DNA of 64,000 nucleotides, taken from Mycolicibacterium sp. P9-64 (GTDB lineage Bacteria > Actinomycetota > Actinomycetes > Mycobacteriales > Mycobacteriaceae). Numbering within the stretch: position 1 is the stretch's first letter; the number at the start of each line of letters is the position of its first letter. The position numbers and the translations under genes are program-made. This document shows positions 52,604 through 62,194 of this stretch, piece by piece. A model generated the notes under the pieces. It had not been told where the DNA came from. It was given only the letters and a program-made list of their open reading frames with translations, and did not search any database. The stretch spans positions 1 to 64,000 of the forward strand of contig NZ_NPKO01000007.1 in the NCBI RefSeq assembly GCF_008329605.1, written 5' to 3'.

Positions 52604-52907
52604 CGAAACCCGTTCTGTGCCTGGGTGTCAGCACGGGCAGTCCGGGCTTCACCGGGCCGATATCGGGTGATCTGGTCTCGGTGACCGCTTCGTCGAGCCA
52701 GCATTCACCGCTGCGTTCGTCGTAGTCACCGCCGTAGAACACGCAGCACACGCCGATGCCGTCGGTGTCTTGATGGTCTCCTGCACACTCCCAGAAGTCG
52801 TCGCTCGCTGGTTGTGCGCCGGCGGTGGCGGCGAGGCCGATCGACAGGCCGACCGCAATAGCGGTGGCGGCCAGCAGGCGGTGAGACGAGGGCGAAGTGG
52901 TGCGCAT
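52584..52907 (-). CDS. Small secreted cysteine-containing protein
   Basis: 107 residues. Signal peptide LLAATAIAVGLSIGLAATAGAQ with cleavage after AGA. Mature part has four cysteines (FWECAGDHQDTDGIGVCCVFYG, SGECWLDEA). No family recognised. Its end overlaps the convergent LysR-domain gene by 20 bases. No ribosome site is clear. Confidence 0.65.
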   Translation of the reverse strand: MRTTSPSSHRLLAATAIAVGLSIGLAATAGAQPASDDFWECAGDHQDTDGIGVCCVFYGGDYDERSGECWLDEAVTETRSPDIGPVKPGLPVLTPRHRTGFVSVDRV

Positions 52908-53061
52908 GTCGGGCTCCCGATGGGTCGTCGCATCCCCGCGGGACGCGTCTACCGGTAGGAGTGATCGGGGTGGCTGAAAGCCGCACTTTTTCGGGAAGGG
53001 CCGTCGCCCGCCAGAAAATAATCAGTGGAATCTCGCGGCAGAACAGTTCACCCTCGAAGGC

Positions 53062-53922
53062 ATGGATGCCCAGCTCTACCGCACCGCTACCGACTTCGGG
53101 TCGGTCGCGCATTGGGTGTACCGCAGAGATCCGGTTTTGTTCACCAGCGAGCTGACCACGCTGCGCACGACGAGGGGTGTGACGGACGGAGTGTTCTTGT
53201 CCGTCACCGACTGTGACGGCGAGGTCGGTGCTGCGATGCAGACTCCCGGTGACGCGCTCCTGGTCAGTGGGCTGCCGCCCGCGATGGCGAAGACCGCGGC
53301 CCTCGAGGTGGCAACGGTTCGCGCCACGCTGCCCGGTGTGCGCGGAACCCGGCCCAACGCAACGGCATTCGCCGATGCCTGGTGTTCGGTGACGGGTGCG
53401 CAGGCCATCGAGTCGATCGGGCGGACGTTGTACCGGCTCGGTGATCTGGTGGCGCCCAACGGTGTGAAGGGGGAGTCCCGCATTGCCGGACCGGCTGATG
53501 CGGACTTGCTCCTGGACTGGATCGACGGGTTCTTCGTCGACGCGTTCGGCGTCGTGTCGGACAAGGGGGCCCGCCGCGGTTTCCTCGGCGACATCCGCGC
53601 CTACGGCGGTGATGTGGTGCTCTGGTCGGTGGACGGCGTTCCGGTCAGCATGGCCCGGGTGCACGCGCCCGCCGCAGGGATGAGCCGCATCGGCCCGATC
53701 TACACACCGGCCGCGTGTAGGGGCAACGGCTTCGGCGCGGCGGTCACCGCGGCAGCTGCGCGCCAGGCTAATCGGCGCGGTGCACGGTACGTGGTGTTGT
53801 TTGCCGACGTCGCGAACGTGGTGGCCAACGGCATCTACAAGCGACTCGGGTTCGTGCCGGTCGCGGATTCGCTGGAGTGTGCCTTCGTCGCGCAACTACC
53901 GAAGGAGCCGGCGGCAGTTTGA
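53062..53922 (+). CDS. GNAT-family N-acetyltransferase
   Basis: 286 residues. The C half has the GNAT acetyl-CoA loop GPIYTPAACRGNGFGAAVTAA (Arg-Gly-Asn-Gly-Phe-Gly form) and the closing ANGIYKRLGFVPV. The N half is another, degenerate GNAT-like lobe (YRRDPVLFTSELTTLRTTRG), an arrangement seen in double-GNAT proteins. Substrate unknown. ATG 53062 follows CGAAGG. Confidence 0.8.
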   Translation: MDAQLYRTATDFGSVAHWVYRRDPVLFTSELTTLRTTRGVTDGVFLSVTDCDGEVGAAMQTPGDALLVSGLPPAMAKTAALEVATVRATLPGVRGTRPNATAFADAWCSVTGAQAIESIGRTLYRLGDLVAPNGVKGESRIAGPADADLLLDWIDGFFVDAFGVVSDKGARRGFLGDIRAYGGDVVLWSVDGVPVSMARVHAPAAGMSRIGPIYTPAACRGNGFGAAVTAAAARQANRRGARYVVLFADVANVVANGIYKRLGFVPVADSLECAFVAQLPKEPAAV

Positions 53923-54023
53923 ATACAACACGCCGAATACTGAATACGAAAGTGCGCGGATCCGTCTTCGAAGGGGCAAGCTAGGACCGCCGCGGCGGGG
54001 TGCTCCGTCGTGGTCGCCCATCA

Positions 54024-54033
54024 TCTACGTAGA
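54024..54033. promoter_or_regulatory. Palindrome TCTACGTAGA upstream of the MFS gene
   Basis: 10-base palindrome, 13 bases ahead of the MFS GTG and next to its GGAGG ribosome site. Significance unclear. Confidence 0.25.
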
Positions 54034-54046
54034 CGGAGGCCTCTGA

Positions 54047-55423
54047 GTGACTGCGTCATTCTTCAGCCGGGAACGCATCATCGCCCCACCCGGGTGGAGC
54101 CGCTGGCTGGTACCGCCCGCCGCGCTGTCGATCCACTTGTCCATCGGGGCAGCGTATTCGTGGAGTGTCTTCAAGAAGCCCCTCGAAGGTGCACTGCACA
54201 TTTCCGGCACGCTCAGCGCTCTGCCGTTCACCGTCGGCATCGTCGTCCTCGGGCTCTCTGCGGCGATCTTCGGCACCTGGGTCGACCGCAACGGCCCGCG
54301 CCTGGCGATGTTCACCGCCATGTGCTGTTTCTGCGGCGGCTGGCTGATCGGCTCGGCCGGGCTGGCGATGCGCCAGTACTGGCTGGTGTTGCTGGGTTAC
54401 GGACTGTTGGGCGGCATCGGCTGGGGCATCGGGTACATCTCGCCGGTCTCGACGCTGATCAAGTGGTTCCCCGACAAGCCAGGGATGGCGACCGGGCTGG
54501 CGATCATGGGCTTCGGTGGTGGCGCCCTGATCGCGTCACCGTGGTCGACGCAGATGCTGGCACTGTTCGGCAGCGATTCGGCGGGCATCTCCAAGACGTT
54601 CCTGGTGCACGGGCTGGTGTACGCCGCGTTCATGTCGCTGGGCTGGCTGCTGGTGCGGGTACCGCGCGCGGATTGGAAACCACACGGATGGACGCCCGCG
54701 CCGCCGACGGTGGGCTCGATGGTGTCCGTCGGCCAGGTCTCGGCCAACAACGCGCTCAAGACACCGCAGTTCTGGCTGCTGTGGGTTGTGTTGTGCTTCA
54801 ACGTGACTGCGGGCATCGGCATCGTGGAGAAGGCATCGCCGATCTATCAGGACTACTTCCCGACGGCCGGCATGGCCGCCGCAGCACTGGCCGCTGCCGC
54901 GGCGGGCTACGTCGCGATGCTGTCGCTGGCCAACATGCTGGGCCGGATCGGCTGGTCCAGCCTGTCCGACGTCATCGGACGCAAGAACGCCTATCGGATG
55001 TACCTCGGCATCGGTGCGCTGCTGTACCTCACGATCACGCTGATGCAGAACTCGAACAAGGTCGTCTTCATCGTCTGCACGTTGTTCATCCTGTCGTTCT
55101 ACGGCGCAGGCTTCGCGACCGCGCCCGCCTATCTGCGCGACCTGTTCGGCACCTACCAGGTCGGAGCGATCCACGGCCGACTGCTCACCGCGTGGTCGGT
55201 TGCGGGCATCCTCGGGCCGATCATGGTGAACGCGATCGCCGACAGCCAGAAGGCCGCGGGCCGGTCAGGACCCGACCTCTACACGTTGTCGTTCTCGATC
55301 ATGATCGGGCTCCTGCTCGTCGCGCTGGTGTGCAACGAGCTTCTGAAGCCCGTCAACGAAAAGTGGCACGAGCCAAGCGCATCCGGCGAGCGCGCAGCAG
55401 CAGTTCAGGGGGTCCTGCGATGA
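54047..55423 (+). CDS. MFS transporter, OxlT-like (oxalate/formate antiporter group)
   Basis: 458 residues from GTG 54047 with GGAGG upstream. Twelve membrane segments. Family marks: LSIHLSIGAAYSWSVFKKPLE, GIGWGIGYISPVSTLIKWFPD, GMATGLAIMGFGGGALI, and KTPQFWLLWVVLCFNVTAGIG. The OxlT group moves small carboxylates such as oxalate, formate or pyruvate. The stop overlaps the start of a 48-residue membrane protein by four bases, a partner recognised for these transporters. Confidence 0.85.
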   Translation: MTASFFSRERIIAPPGWSRWLVPPAALSIHLSIGAAYSWSVFKKPLEGALHISGTLSALPFTVGIVVLGLSAAIFGTWVDRNGPRLAMFTAMCCFCGGWLIGSAGLAMRQYWLVLLGYGLLGGIGWGIGYISPVSTLIKWFPDKPGMATGLAIMGFGGGALIASPWSTQMLALFGSDSAGISKTFLVHGLVYAAFMSLGWLLVRVPRADWKPHGWTPAPPTVGSMVSVGQVSANNALKTPQFWLLWVVLCFNVTAGIGIVEKASPIYQDYFPTAGMAAAALAAAAAGYVAMLSLANMLGRIGWSSLSDVIGRKNAYRMYLGIGALLYLTITLMQNSNKVVFIVCTLFILSFYGAGFATAPAYLRDLFGTYQVGAIHGRLLTAWSVAGILGPIMVNAIADSQKAAGRSGPDLYTLSFSIMIGLLLVALVCNELLKPVNEKWHEPSASGERAAAVQGVLR

Positions 55424-55566
55424 CCGACCAGACCACCGACGTCGAACTGCACGACTACAAGCCGACCGTGCCCGCCGGCTACGTCGTCCTTGCCTGGTCG
55501 TGGGTGGCCATCCCGTTCGGTTACGGCGTCTTCGAACTGATCCTCAAGGTCAAGCAGCTGTTCTAA
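55420..55566 (+). CDS. Small one-helix subunit of the MFS transporter
   Basis: 48 residues: polar N part (DQTTDVELHDYKPTVPAG) and one membrane helix (YVVLAWSWVAIPFGYGVFELILKVKQLF with Pro in the middle). The ATGA overlap with the transporter gene and the sequence fit the small subunit annotated beside OxlT-like MFS transporters in actinobacteria. Role probably stabilising or modulating the transporter. Confidence 0.75.
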   Translation: MTDQTTDVELHDYKPTVPAGYVVLAWSWVAIPFGYGVFELILKVKQLF

Positions 55567-55654
55567 GGCGCCGCTACTTTCGCCGTTCGTGCATCGGGCG
55601 ACGGGTCGACGGCGTGTCGCGTCGTCCGATTCACGAACGGCTGAACGCCGCCAA

Positions 55655-56839
55655 CTACTTGGCGATGTGCTGCGGGCCCTGTGCCTTCTTGTACAGCGCC
55701 TTGAGCATCCGGTCGCGGAACGCGGCGTTGTCGATCAGCTTGATGCCGGCGTTGGCGAGCTTCGGCTGACCGATCAGCTTGTGCATGTAGCGGCCCCGCC
55801 GGTACTCCTTGCCCCACGCGGCTTCCATCCGCTGCGCGTAGTTGGTGAAGTCGTCGGGGCCACCGTTTTGCAGCGCCGCGACCGCGCACTCGCCTGCGGC
55901 CAAGCCGGACTCCAGCGCCTTGGAGATACCCGCACCCGATGCAGGCTTGCCCGCGCCGAGCGAGTCGCCCGTGAACAGGACGCCTGGCCGCCACGGCGGC
56001 CAGGCGGTGAAGCCCATCGGCAATCGCCACGCCCGCACGCTCTTGTTCTTCTTGAGCTCTTCGATGGCGGGTAGTTCCCAGTCGCGCGGGAGCGTGCGCA
56101 GGAATTCGCCGAGGAACTGGGTCGCATTGATCGACTGCCAGTTCTTGTAGCTGTTGACGTACCCGAGGCCGATGTTGAACACGCCGTTGCCCATCGGGAA
56201 CACCCAGCCGTACCCGGGCAGCTGATCGCCCTGGAACGCCAGCTTCAGATAGATGTCGAGGCTGTCGGAGTCCTCGCGGTTGGCGTGCATCTCCGAGCGG
56301 ATCGCGATCGCCTGGTAGCCGTTGTACTGCGAGTCGATCTTCAGTGCGCGCTTGATGGGGGAGTAGGCGCCGTCGGCCGCGATGACCGCGTCGCCGTACA
56401 CCTTCTCGCCTCCCTTGAGCACGACGCCGATCACGCGGCCGTTCGCGTCGAACTCGGGTCCGCTCACCTCGGCGCCCTGGCGCACCTCGGCGCCTGCCGA
56501 CTCGGCGTGCTTGAGCAGCACGGTGTCGAGGTGCTCACGGCTGACGGTGTGTCCATGGTCGGGCATGCCGGGGCGCTTGGGGAAGGACAGCTCCCACTTG
56601 CTGGGGCTGAACACCGTGACGCGGTTGACCCGGTGATAGGTGGCCACCTCGTCGGCCAGCCCCATCTTCTGCAGGTAGCTGACGGCACGGGCGGTCAGCC
56701 CGTCACCGCACGGCTTGGACCGCGGGAACTCCGCCTTGTCCAGGACGACTACCTTGGCGCCGGTCCGGGCCGCCTGCCATGCCGCCGCCGAGCCCGAAGG
56801 GCCCCCGCCGGCAATGACGAGGTCGTATCGCTGCGTCAT
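55655..56839 (-). CDS. Geranylgeranyl reductase family flavoprotein
   Basis: 394 residues from ATG 56839; the longer frame to 57091 overlaps the TetR promoter and is not conserved. FAD fold LVIAGGGPSGSAAAWQAARTG, SKPCGDGLTARAVSYL, DAVIAADGAYSPIKRAL, GYGWVFPMGNGVFNIGLGYV and FTGDSLGAGKPASGAGISKAL. Members reduce isoprenoid double bonds, e.g. of menaquinone (MenJ) or polyprenols. This is a paralogue, as it is not next to the menaquinone genes. Substrate unknown. Confidence 0.87.
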   Translation of the reverse strand: MTQRYDLVIAGGGPSGSAAAWQAARTGAKVVVLDKAEFPRSKPCGDGLTARAVSYLQKMGLADEVATYHRVNRVTVFSPSKWELSFPKRPGMPDHGHTVSREHLDTVLLKHAESAGAEVRQGAEVSGPEFDANGRVIGVVLKGGEKVYGDAVIAADGAYSPIKRALKIDSQYNGYQAIAIRSEMHANREDSDSLDIYLKLAFQGDQLPGYGWVFPMGNGVFNIGLGYVNSYKNWQSINATQFLGEFLRTLPRDWELPAIEELKKNKSVRAWRLPMGFTAWPPWRPGVLFTGDSLGAGKPASGAGISKALESGLAAGECAVAALQNGGPDDFTNYAQRMEAAWGKEYRRGRYMHKLIGQPKLANAGIKLIDNAAFRDRMLKALYKKAQGPQHIAK

Positions 56840-56993
56840 CTGTTCCGTCTCACTAGCTGGGTTTGTCTCGGGGCGATAGTACCCGGGGCGAAGAAACGCA
56901 GCCTGACGAGCACGGTGACGGAACCATGACCACCGGATCGTGGGACGCGCCACGGTACGGCGCGGTCTTGGCAGGTCAGACGGGCTCAGCCGG

Positions 56994-56999
56994 TACAGT
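56994..56999 (+). promoter_or_regulatory. -10 hexamer TACAGT, leaderless promoter of the TetR gene
   Basis: TANNNT six bases before GTG 57006, no ribosome site between. Confidence 0.55.
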
Positions 57000-57005
57000 G
57001 GGTGG

Positions 57006-57746
57006 GTGCGCAGACCGTCCCTCCCCAGACCGGGCATCCAGCCCGGCGTGAAGGTTGACGCGCGCAGCGAACGCTGGCGTGAGCACCGCAAGAAGGTGCG
57101 TTCCGAGATCGTCGACGCGGCCTTCCGGGCGATCGACCGGCTTGGCCCCGAGGTGAGCCTGCGTGAGATCGCCGAAGAAGCCGGGACGGCAAAGCCGAAG
57201 ATCTACCGGCACTTCACCGACAAGTCGGATCTGTTTCAGGCGATCGGCGAGCGACTCCGAGACATCCTGTGGGCCGCGATCTTCCCGACGATCAACCTGG
57301 CCACCGACCCTGCGCGCGAGGTGATTCGCCGCAGCGTCGAGCAGTACGTGCTGCTGGTCGACGAGCACCCCAACGTGTGCCGCTTCCTCATCCAGGGCCG
57401 CTTCGCCGAGCAGAGCGAGTCGACGATGCGGGCACTCAACGAGGGCCGCGGCATCACGCTGGCGATGGCCAGCATGTTCAGCAACGAGCTGCGCGAGATG
57501 GAGCTCGACGGAGCCGCCATCGAGCTGGCCGCCTTCACTACCTACGGGTCGGCGGCAGCGGCGACGGATTGGTGGTTGGGCGCCGAGGTGGACAGCCCGC
57601 GGCGGATGCCGCCCGACGAATTCATCGCCCACATGACGGTCATCATGCTCGGCGCGATCAACGGCACCTGCGAGTTGCTCGGCATCAAGATCGATGCGGA
57701 TCTGCCGTTGCACGAAGGCGTTCGTCGCCGCGAATCCGTTGCCTGA
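57006..57746 (+). CDS. TetR-family regulator (Rv3050c-like)
   Basis: 246 residues from GTG 57006; a longer frame from 56940 is not supported. Helix-turn-helix KKVRSEIVDAAFRAIDRLGP then EVSLREIAEEAGTAKPKIYRHFTDKSDLFQ. The C-terminal ligand domain ends with the tail LGIKIDADLPLHEG. The Baeyer-Villiger monooxygenase gene follows 93 bases later, as in M. tuberculosis, and is probably its target. Confidence 0.9.
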   Translation: MRRPSLPRPGIQPGVKVDARSERWREHRKKVRSEIVDAAFRAIDRLGPEVSLREIAEEAGTAKPKIYRHFTDKSDLFQAIGERLRDILWAAIFPTINLATDPAREVIRRSVEQYVLLVDEHPNVCRFLIQGRFAEQSESTMRALNEGRGITLAMASMFSNELREMELDGAAIELAAFTTYGSAAAATDWWLGAEVDSPRRMPPDEFIAHMTVIMLGAINGTCELLGIKIDADLPLHEGVRRRESVA

Positions 57747-57839
57747 CCTGCTGGTCTCTTCGGCGCGTTGACACGAACGACCCCGTGACGAACACTTGCG
57801 AATACCCGGTACCGGCGTTCCCATGAAAGGACACCGTCC

Positions 57840-59345
57840 ATGACCGTTGCCGAGCAGGCTGACCAGAACGTGCTTCGCAAGGACCCGATCCATACTCGTG
57901 CGCTCATCATCGGGTCCGGCTTCTCCGGACTCGGCATGGCGATTGCGCTCCAGCGCCAGGGTGTCGACTTCCTCATCTTGGAGAAGGCCGACGAAATCGG
58001 CGGTACCTGGCGCGACAACACCTACCCGGGATGTGCGTGCGACATCCCGTCGCACATGTACTCGTTCTCGTTCGAGCCGAAGCCGGACTGGCGGCACATG
58101 TGGTCGTTCCAGCCGGAGATCTTCGACTACCTCAAGGGTGTCGCCGACAAGTACGGCCTGCGCCGCTACGTCCAGTTCGGCGCCCGGGTCGATCGTGCGC
58201 ACTGGGACGACGACGAACAGAGCTGGCACGTCTTCACCGACGCCGGCCAGGAGTACGTCGCGCAATTCCTCGTCTCCGGTGCGGGCGGCCTGCACATCCC
58301 GCTCGTCCCCGAGATCGAGGGCATCGACGAATTTCAGGGCGTGGCCTTCCATTCCGCACAGTGGGATCACGGCGTCGACATCGCCGACAAACGGGTCGCG
58401 GTGATCGGCACGGGTGCCAGCGCGATCCAGATCGTGCCCGAGATCGTCGGCGACGTCGCCGAACTCCAGCTCTACCAACGCACCCCGCCGTGGGTGATGC
58501 CGAGGCCGAACAATCCCATCCCGCAGTGGATGCGGGCCACCTTCAGCAATGTCCCTGGCACCCGCGCTTTGATGCGCGCAGGGATCTACTGGATTCACGA
58601 GGGCGTCGGGTTCGCCATGACGCGCCAGCCGCGGCTGCTGAAACTCGGTGAGCTGCTGGGCAAGTGGAACATCCGGCGCAGCGTCAAGGATCGTGAACTG
58701 CGCCGCAAGCTGACGCCGAACTACCGTGCGGGCTGCAAGCGAATCCTGAACTCCGACACGTACTACGGGGCCGTCGCCAACCCGAAGACCAAGGTGATCA
58801 CCGAGGGCATCGAGCGGATGACCGCCGGCGGCATCGTCACCCGCGACGGCGTCGAGCATCCGGTGGACGTCGTGGTGTTCTGCACCGGATTCCACGTCAC
58901 CGACTCCTACACCTACGTCGACATCAAGGGGCCGGGCGGCGAGGATTTGGTGGACCGGTGGACCCGCGAGGGCATCCAGGCGCACCGCGGGATCGCGGTC
59001 GCCGGCATGCCGAACCTGTTCTTCCTGCTGGGGCCCAACACCGCGCTCGGTCACAACTCGGTGGTCTTCATGATCGAATCGCAGATCCGGTACGTCGCGA
59101 AGGCAATCGCCGCCGTCGACAAGTCGGGGGCTCGCGCCCTCGCACCGAGCCGCTACGCGCAGGACGAGTACAACGCCGAGTTGCAGGCCGAACTCGCCGG
59201 CACCGTGTGGAGCACCGGTGGTTGCCACAGCTGGTACATGGACTCCCACGGCGTGAACCGCACGCTGTGGAGCGGCATGACCTGGCAGTACTGGCTGGAG
59301 ACCCGCCGATTCCGGAACTCGGAGTACTCGTTCACCAAGCGCTGA
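57840..59345 (+). CDS. Flavin-containing Baeyer-Villiger monooxygenase (Rv3049c-like)
   Basis: 501 residues. FAD motif IIGSGFSGLGMAIALQ, then DEIGGTWRDNTYPGCACDIPSH, the BVMO fingerprint FQGVAFHSAQW, NADPH motif VAVIGTGASAIQIVPE, and VVVFCTGFHVTDSY. It inserts oxygen next to carbonyls of ketones or oxidises sulfides; in M. tuberculosis this group includes EthA-like enzymes but it is distinct from EthA. The ATG follows GAAAGGAC. A TetR gene precedes it. Confidence 0.92.
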   Translation: MTVAEQADQNVLRKDPIHTRALIIGSGFSGLGMAIALQRQGVDFLILEKADEIGGTWRDNTYPGCACDIPSHMYSFSFEPKPDWRHMWSFQPEIFDYLKGVADKYGLRRYVQFGARVDRAHWDDDEQSWHVFTDAGQEYVAQFLVSGAGGLHIPLVPEIEGIDEFQGVAFHSAQWDHGVDIADKRVAVIGTGASAIQIVPEIVGDVAELQLYQRTPPWVMPRPNNPIPQWMRATFSNVPGTRALMRAGIYWIHEGVGFAMTRQPRLLKLGELLGKWNIRRSVKDRELRRKLTPNYRAGCKRILNSDTYYGAVANPKTKVITEGIERMTAGGIVTRDGVEHPVDVVVFCTGFHVTDSYTYVDIKGPGGEDLVDRWTREGIQAHRGIAVAGMPNLFFLLGPNTALGHNSVVFMIESQIRYVAKAIAAVDKSGARALAPSRYAQDEYNAELQAELAGTVWSTGGCHSWYMDSHGVNRTLWSGMTWQYWLETRRFRNSEYSFTKR

Positions 59346-59369
59346 GGGGACTTTGTGCGACGACACGCG

Positions 59370-59385
59370 ACACAACTTGTTGTGT
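59370..59385. promoter_or_regulatory. NrdR-box-like palindrome ACACAAC-TT-GTTGTGT
   Basis: Perfect 7-bp arms. It begins 32 bases (three helical turns) before a second box at 59402, the usual arrangement of paired NrdR boxes. Confidence 0.65.
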
Positions 59386-59401
59386 TGGCGTTCGTTGTCC
59401 G

Positions 59402-59417
59402 ACACCAGGGGTAGTGT
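59402..59417. promoter_or_regulatory. NrdR-box-like sequence ACACCAGGGGTAGTGT
   Basis: 16-base site upstream of nrdF2, 60 bases before the start. Same TAGTGT arm as the site upstream of nrdH. Confidence 0.65.
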
Positions 59418-59465
59418 CGCCTTCTACCGGCCGGGTCCGCCTGGCCAATACACTTCCGCAGGTGA

Positions 59466-60452
<987 letters not shown>

Positions 60453-60463
60453 AGCTGCAGTTC

Positions 60464-60480
60464 AGCGGCCTAATGCCGCT
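60464..60480 (+). terminator. Hairpin AGCGGC-CTAAT-GCCGCT after nrdF2
   Basis: 6-bp stem 11 bases past the stop, followed by a second hairpin CGGCGG-CCT-CCGCCG at 60508-60522. No U-run. Confidence 0.55.
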
Positions 60481-60579
60481 CTGCCCCTCCGCGGCGTCGG
60501 AGTGTTGCGGCGGCCTCCGCCGTGGGGGATCGGCTTGTACTGGCCTTGGCACACGTCGGCGGTCAGTGTCGTCACGCGG

Positions 60580-61413
60580 TCAACTCAGGAACCGTTCGAC
60601 CTCGTGGGCGAAGTCCTCGATGTGTTGGTAGAGGAATCCGTGGCCGGCGTCGCTGTAGAGGACGATCTTGGCGTCGGCCAACTTCTGCGACATGGCGTAG
60701 GTAGCGTACGAATTGATCATGACGTCATGGGCACCGTTGGCAACGAGGACTGGCAGCGTCAGCTCGCCGAGGCGGTCGTAGTATCCGCCGAAGGCCCCGA
60801 CGGCCGCGAGCTGTGCACGGTACGTGTCGTCTTGGACGGCGGCGTGAGACTTGTTGAGCCGAACATCCAAGCGCCGCAGGGATTCCAGGCCGGCGGTTCG
60901 CGCCTTCTCGGTCTCCGGGAAGAACAGATGTAGATAGTCCTCGTCGTCGTTGACGGCATGGGTGAGGATTTCCCCGACCTTCTGCGACGGCGTGGGCTGG
61001 TTGGGCACTCCCGCAGGCGTGCTACCCGCAACGATCAAGCGGCGAACCAGCTCTGGCGCGCCGAGCGTGATGCCCTGAGCGACGATGCCGCCCAGCGACC
61101 ACCCCATCACGTCGACGCGGTCGAGGCCGAGTGCGCGGATGAAGGCGATGCCGCCGTCGGCGAGTTCTTCGATGGTGGATGGGGCGGTTCCGCTGGACGC
61201 GCTTGTTCCGCGGTTGTCGAAGACGATGATCTCCCGTTTGGCGGCAAGGGCGTCCAGCAGTGCGGGGTCCCAGTGATCGATCGTTCCGCGCAAGCGCATG
61301 CACAGCACCAGCGGGAGCTCTCCGGGGACGCCGAAGCGGCGGTAATGGAACCGCTCGCCGTCAGCCCCCCCGACGTAGAAGTCCTCGGCCTGATCGGAAA
61401 GGTAAGCAGACAT
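60580..61413 (-). CDS. Alpha/beta hydrolase
   Basis: 277 residues. Nucleophile elbow GWSLGG in DRVDVMGWSLGGIVAQGITL, acid in LVANGAHDVMI and His in DAGHGFLYQH, so the triad is complete. The oxyanion region is LVLCMRLRGTIDHWDP, where the usual HG is absent. Resembles chloroperoxidase-like hydrolases of mycobacteria; substrate unknown. ATG follows AAAGGAATTC. First-listed of a three-gene leftward cassette whose other hydrolase at 62195 is similar. Confidence 0.85.
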   Translation of the reverse strand: MSAYLSDQAEDFYVGGADGERFHYRRFGVPGELPLVLCMRLRGTIDHWDPALLDALAAKREIIVFDNRGTSASSGTAPSTIEELADGGIAFIRALGLDRVDVMGWSLGGIVAQGITLGAPELVRRLIVAGSTPAGVPNQPTPSQKVGEILTHAVNDDEDYLHLFFPETEKARTAGLESLRRLDVRLNKSHAAVQDDTYRAQLAAVGAFGGYYDRLGELTLPVLVANGAHDVMINSYATYAMSQKLADAKIVLYSDAGHGFLYQHIEDFAHEVERFLS

Positions 61414-61465
61414 GATGGTGAATTCCTTTTGTTGGAGGGGTTTGTCGAGCGTGTTGTTGGAGGGG

Positions 61466-62185
61466 CTAGTCGAGCGTGATATCGGTCAGTTCGATGGAGA
61501 CGACGAGCTGTTCGGGAAGGGCGTGGTTGTGCTCGTCGCGGACGTAGATCATCCTGGTGCGCGGGATCACGACGCCATCGATCTGGTCGAAGTCGGAGAT
61601 GTAGTGGGCCGCCGGAGAGCCTCCGGCGATGTCGACTTGGTAGTCGCGACGCCTGATCAGGCCGTCGTCGTCGATGTAGAGCACCTGGTGCGGGCTGTGC
61701 GTGGCGATGGTGTCGGGGTAGCTCACGTTGAGTCGCTGCCATCGTTGGCCGTTCTCGCTCCATGGTTCGCCGACCTCGGTACGGACACCGGGCAGGGTGA
61801 GGTTGAACGGTTCGGCCGTGTATGTCCACATGGCGTAACCGGTGAAGTAGGCCAACTGCGTTGTAGTCCAGGGTGTTTCGAGGGTGTGGCCGGCGAACGA
61901 AGATCGAGGGTCGTTGAGCACTTCGACGACGTCGCCGTCAAGTGTCTCGATTCCCACTCGATCTGGTCTGTACGCGGTTCTGAGGTTGGGTGCAGTGAAC
62001 GGATTCAGCGAGGTGCGTTGATCCTTGATCCAGACCGTGATGTCGCCATCATCGACGATCCCGGGGACCTGTTTGATGTCCCAGATTGCTCCGCCGAAGC
62101 GCTTGTGCGCGCTGACCGACGTCAGTTGGTTCCAGCGGTCGTGGCCACCGTAGGCATGCAATGTCTTGTTGAGTAGGTCGATCAT
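61466..62185 (-). CDS. Unrecognised protein of a hydrolase cassette
   Basis: 239 residues, no signal peptide or membrane segment. The start IDLLNKTLHAYGGHDRWNQL, then LETPWTTTQLAYFTGYAMWTYTAEPF and QVLYIDDDGLIRRRDYQVDI, suggest a beta-rich lipoprotein-carrier-like or lipocalin-like fold; no catalytic motif was seen. It sits between two related alpha/beta hydrolases on the same strand, 10 bases from the upstream one and 52 bases from the downstream one, so it may hold or deliver their substrate. Confidence 0.75.
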   Translation of the reverse strand: MIDLLNKTLHAYGGHDRWNQLTSVSAHKRFGGAIWDIKQVPGIVDDGDITVWIKDQRTSLNPFTAPNLRTAYRPDRVGIETLDGDVVEVLNDPRSSFAGHTLETPWTTTQLAYFTGYAMWTYTAEPFNLTLPGVRTEVGEPWSENGQRWQRLNVSYPDTIATHSPHQVLYIDDDGLIRRRDYQVDIAGGSPAAHYISDFDQIDGVVIPRTRMIYVRDEHNHALPEQLVVSIELTDITLD

Positions 62186-62194
62186 GTATGTCTC

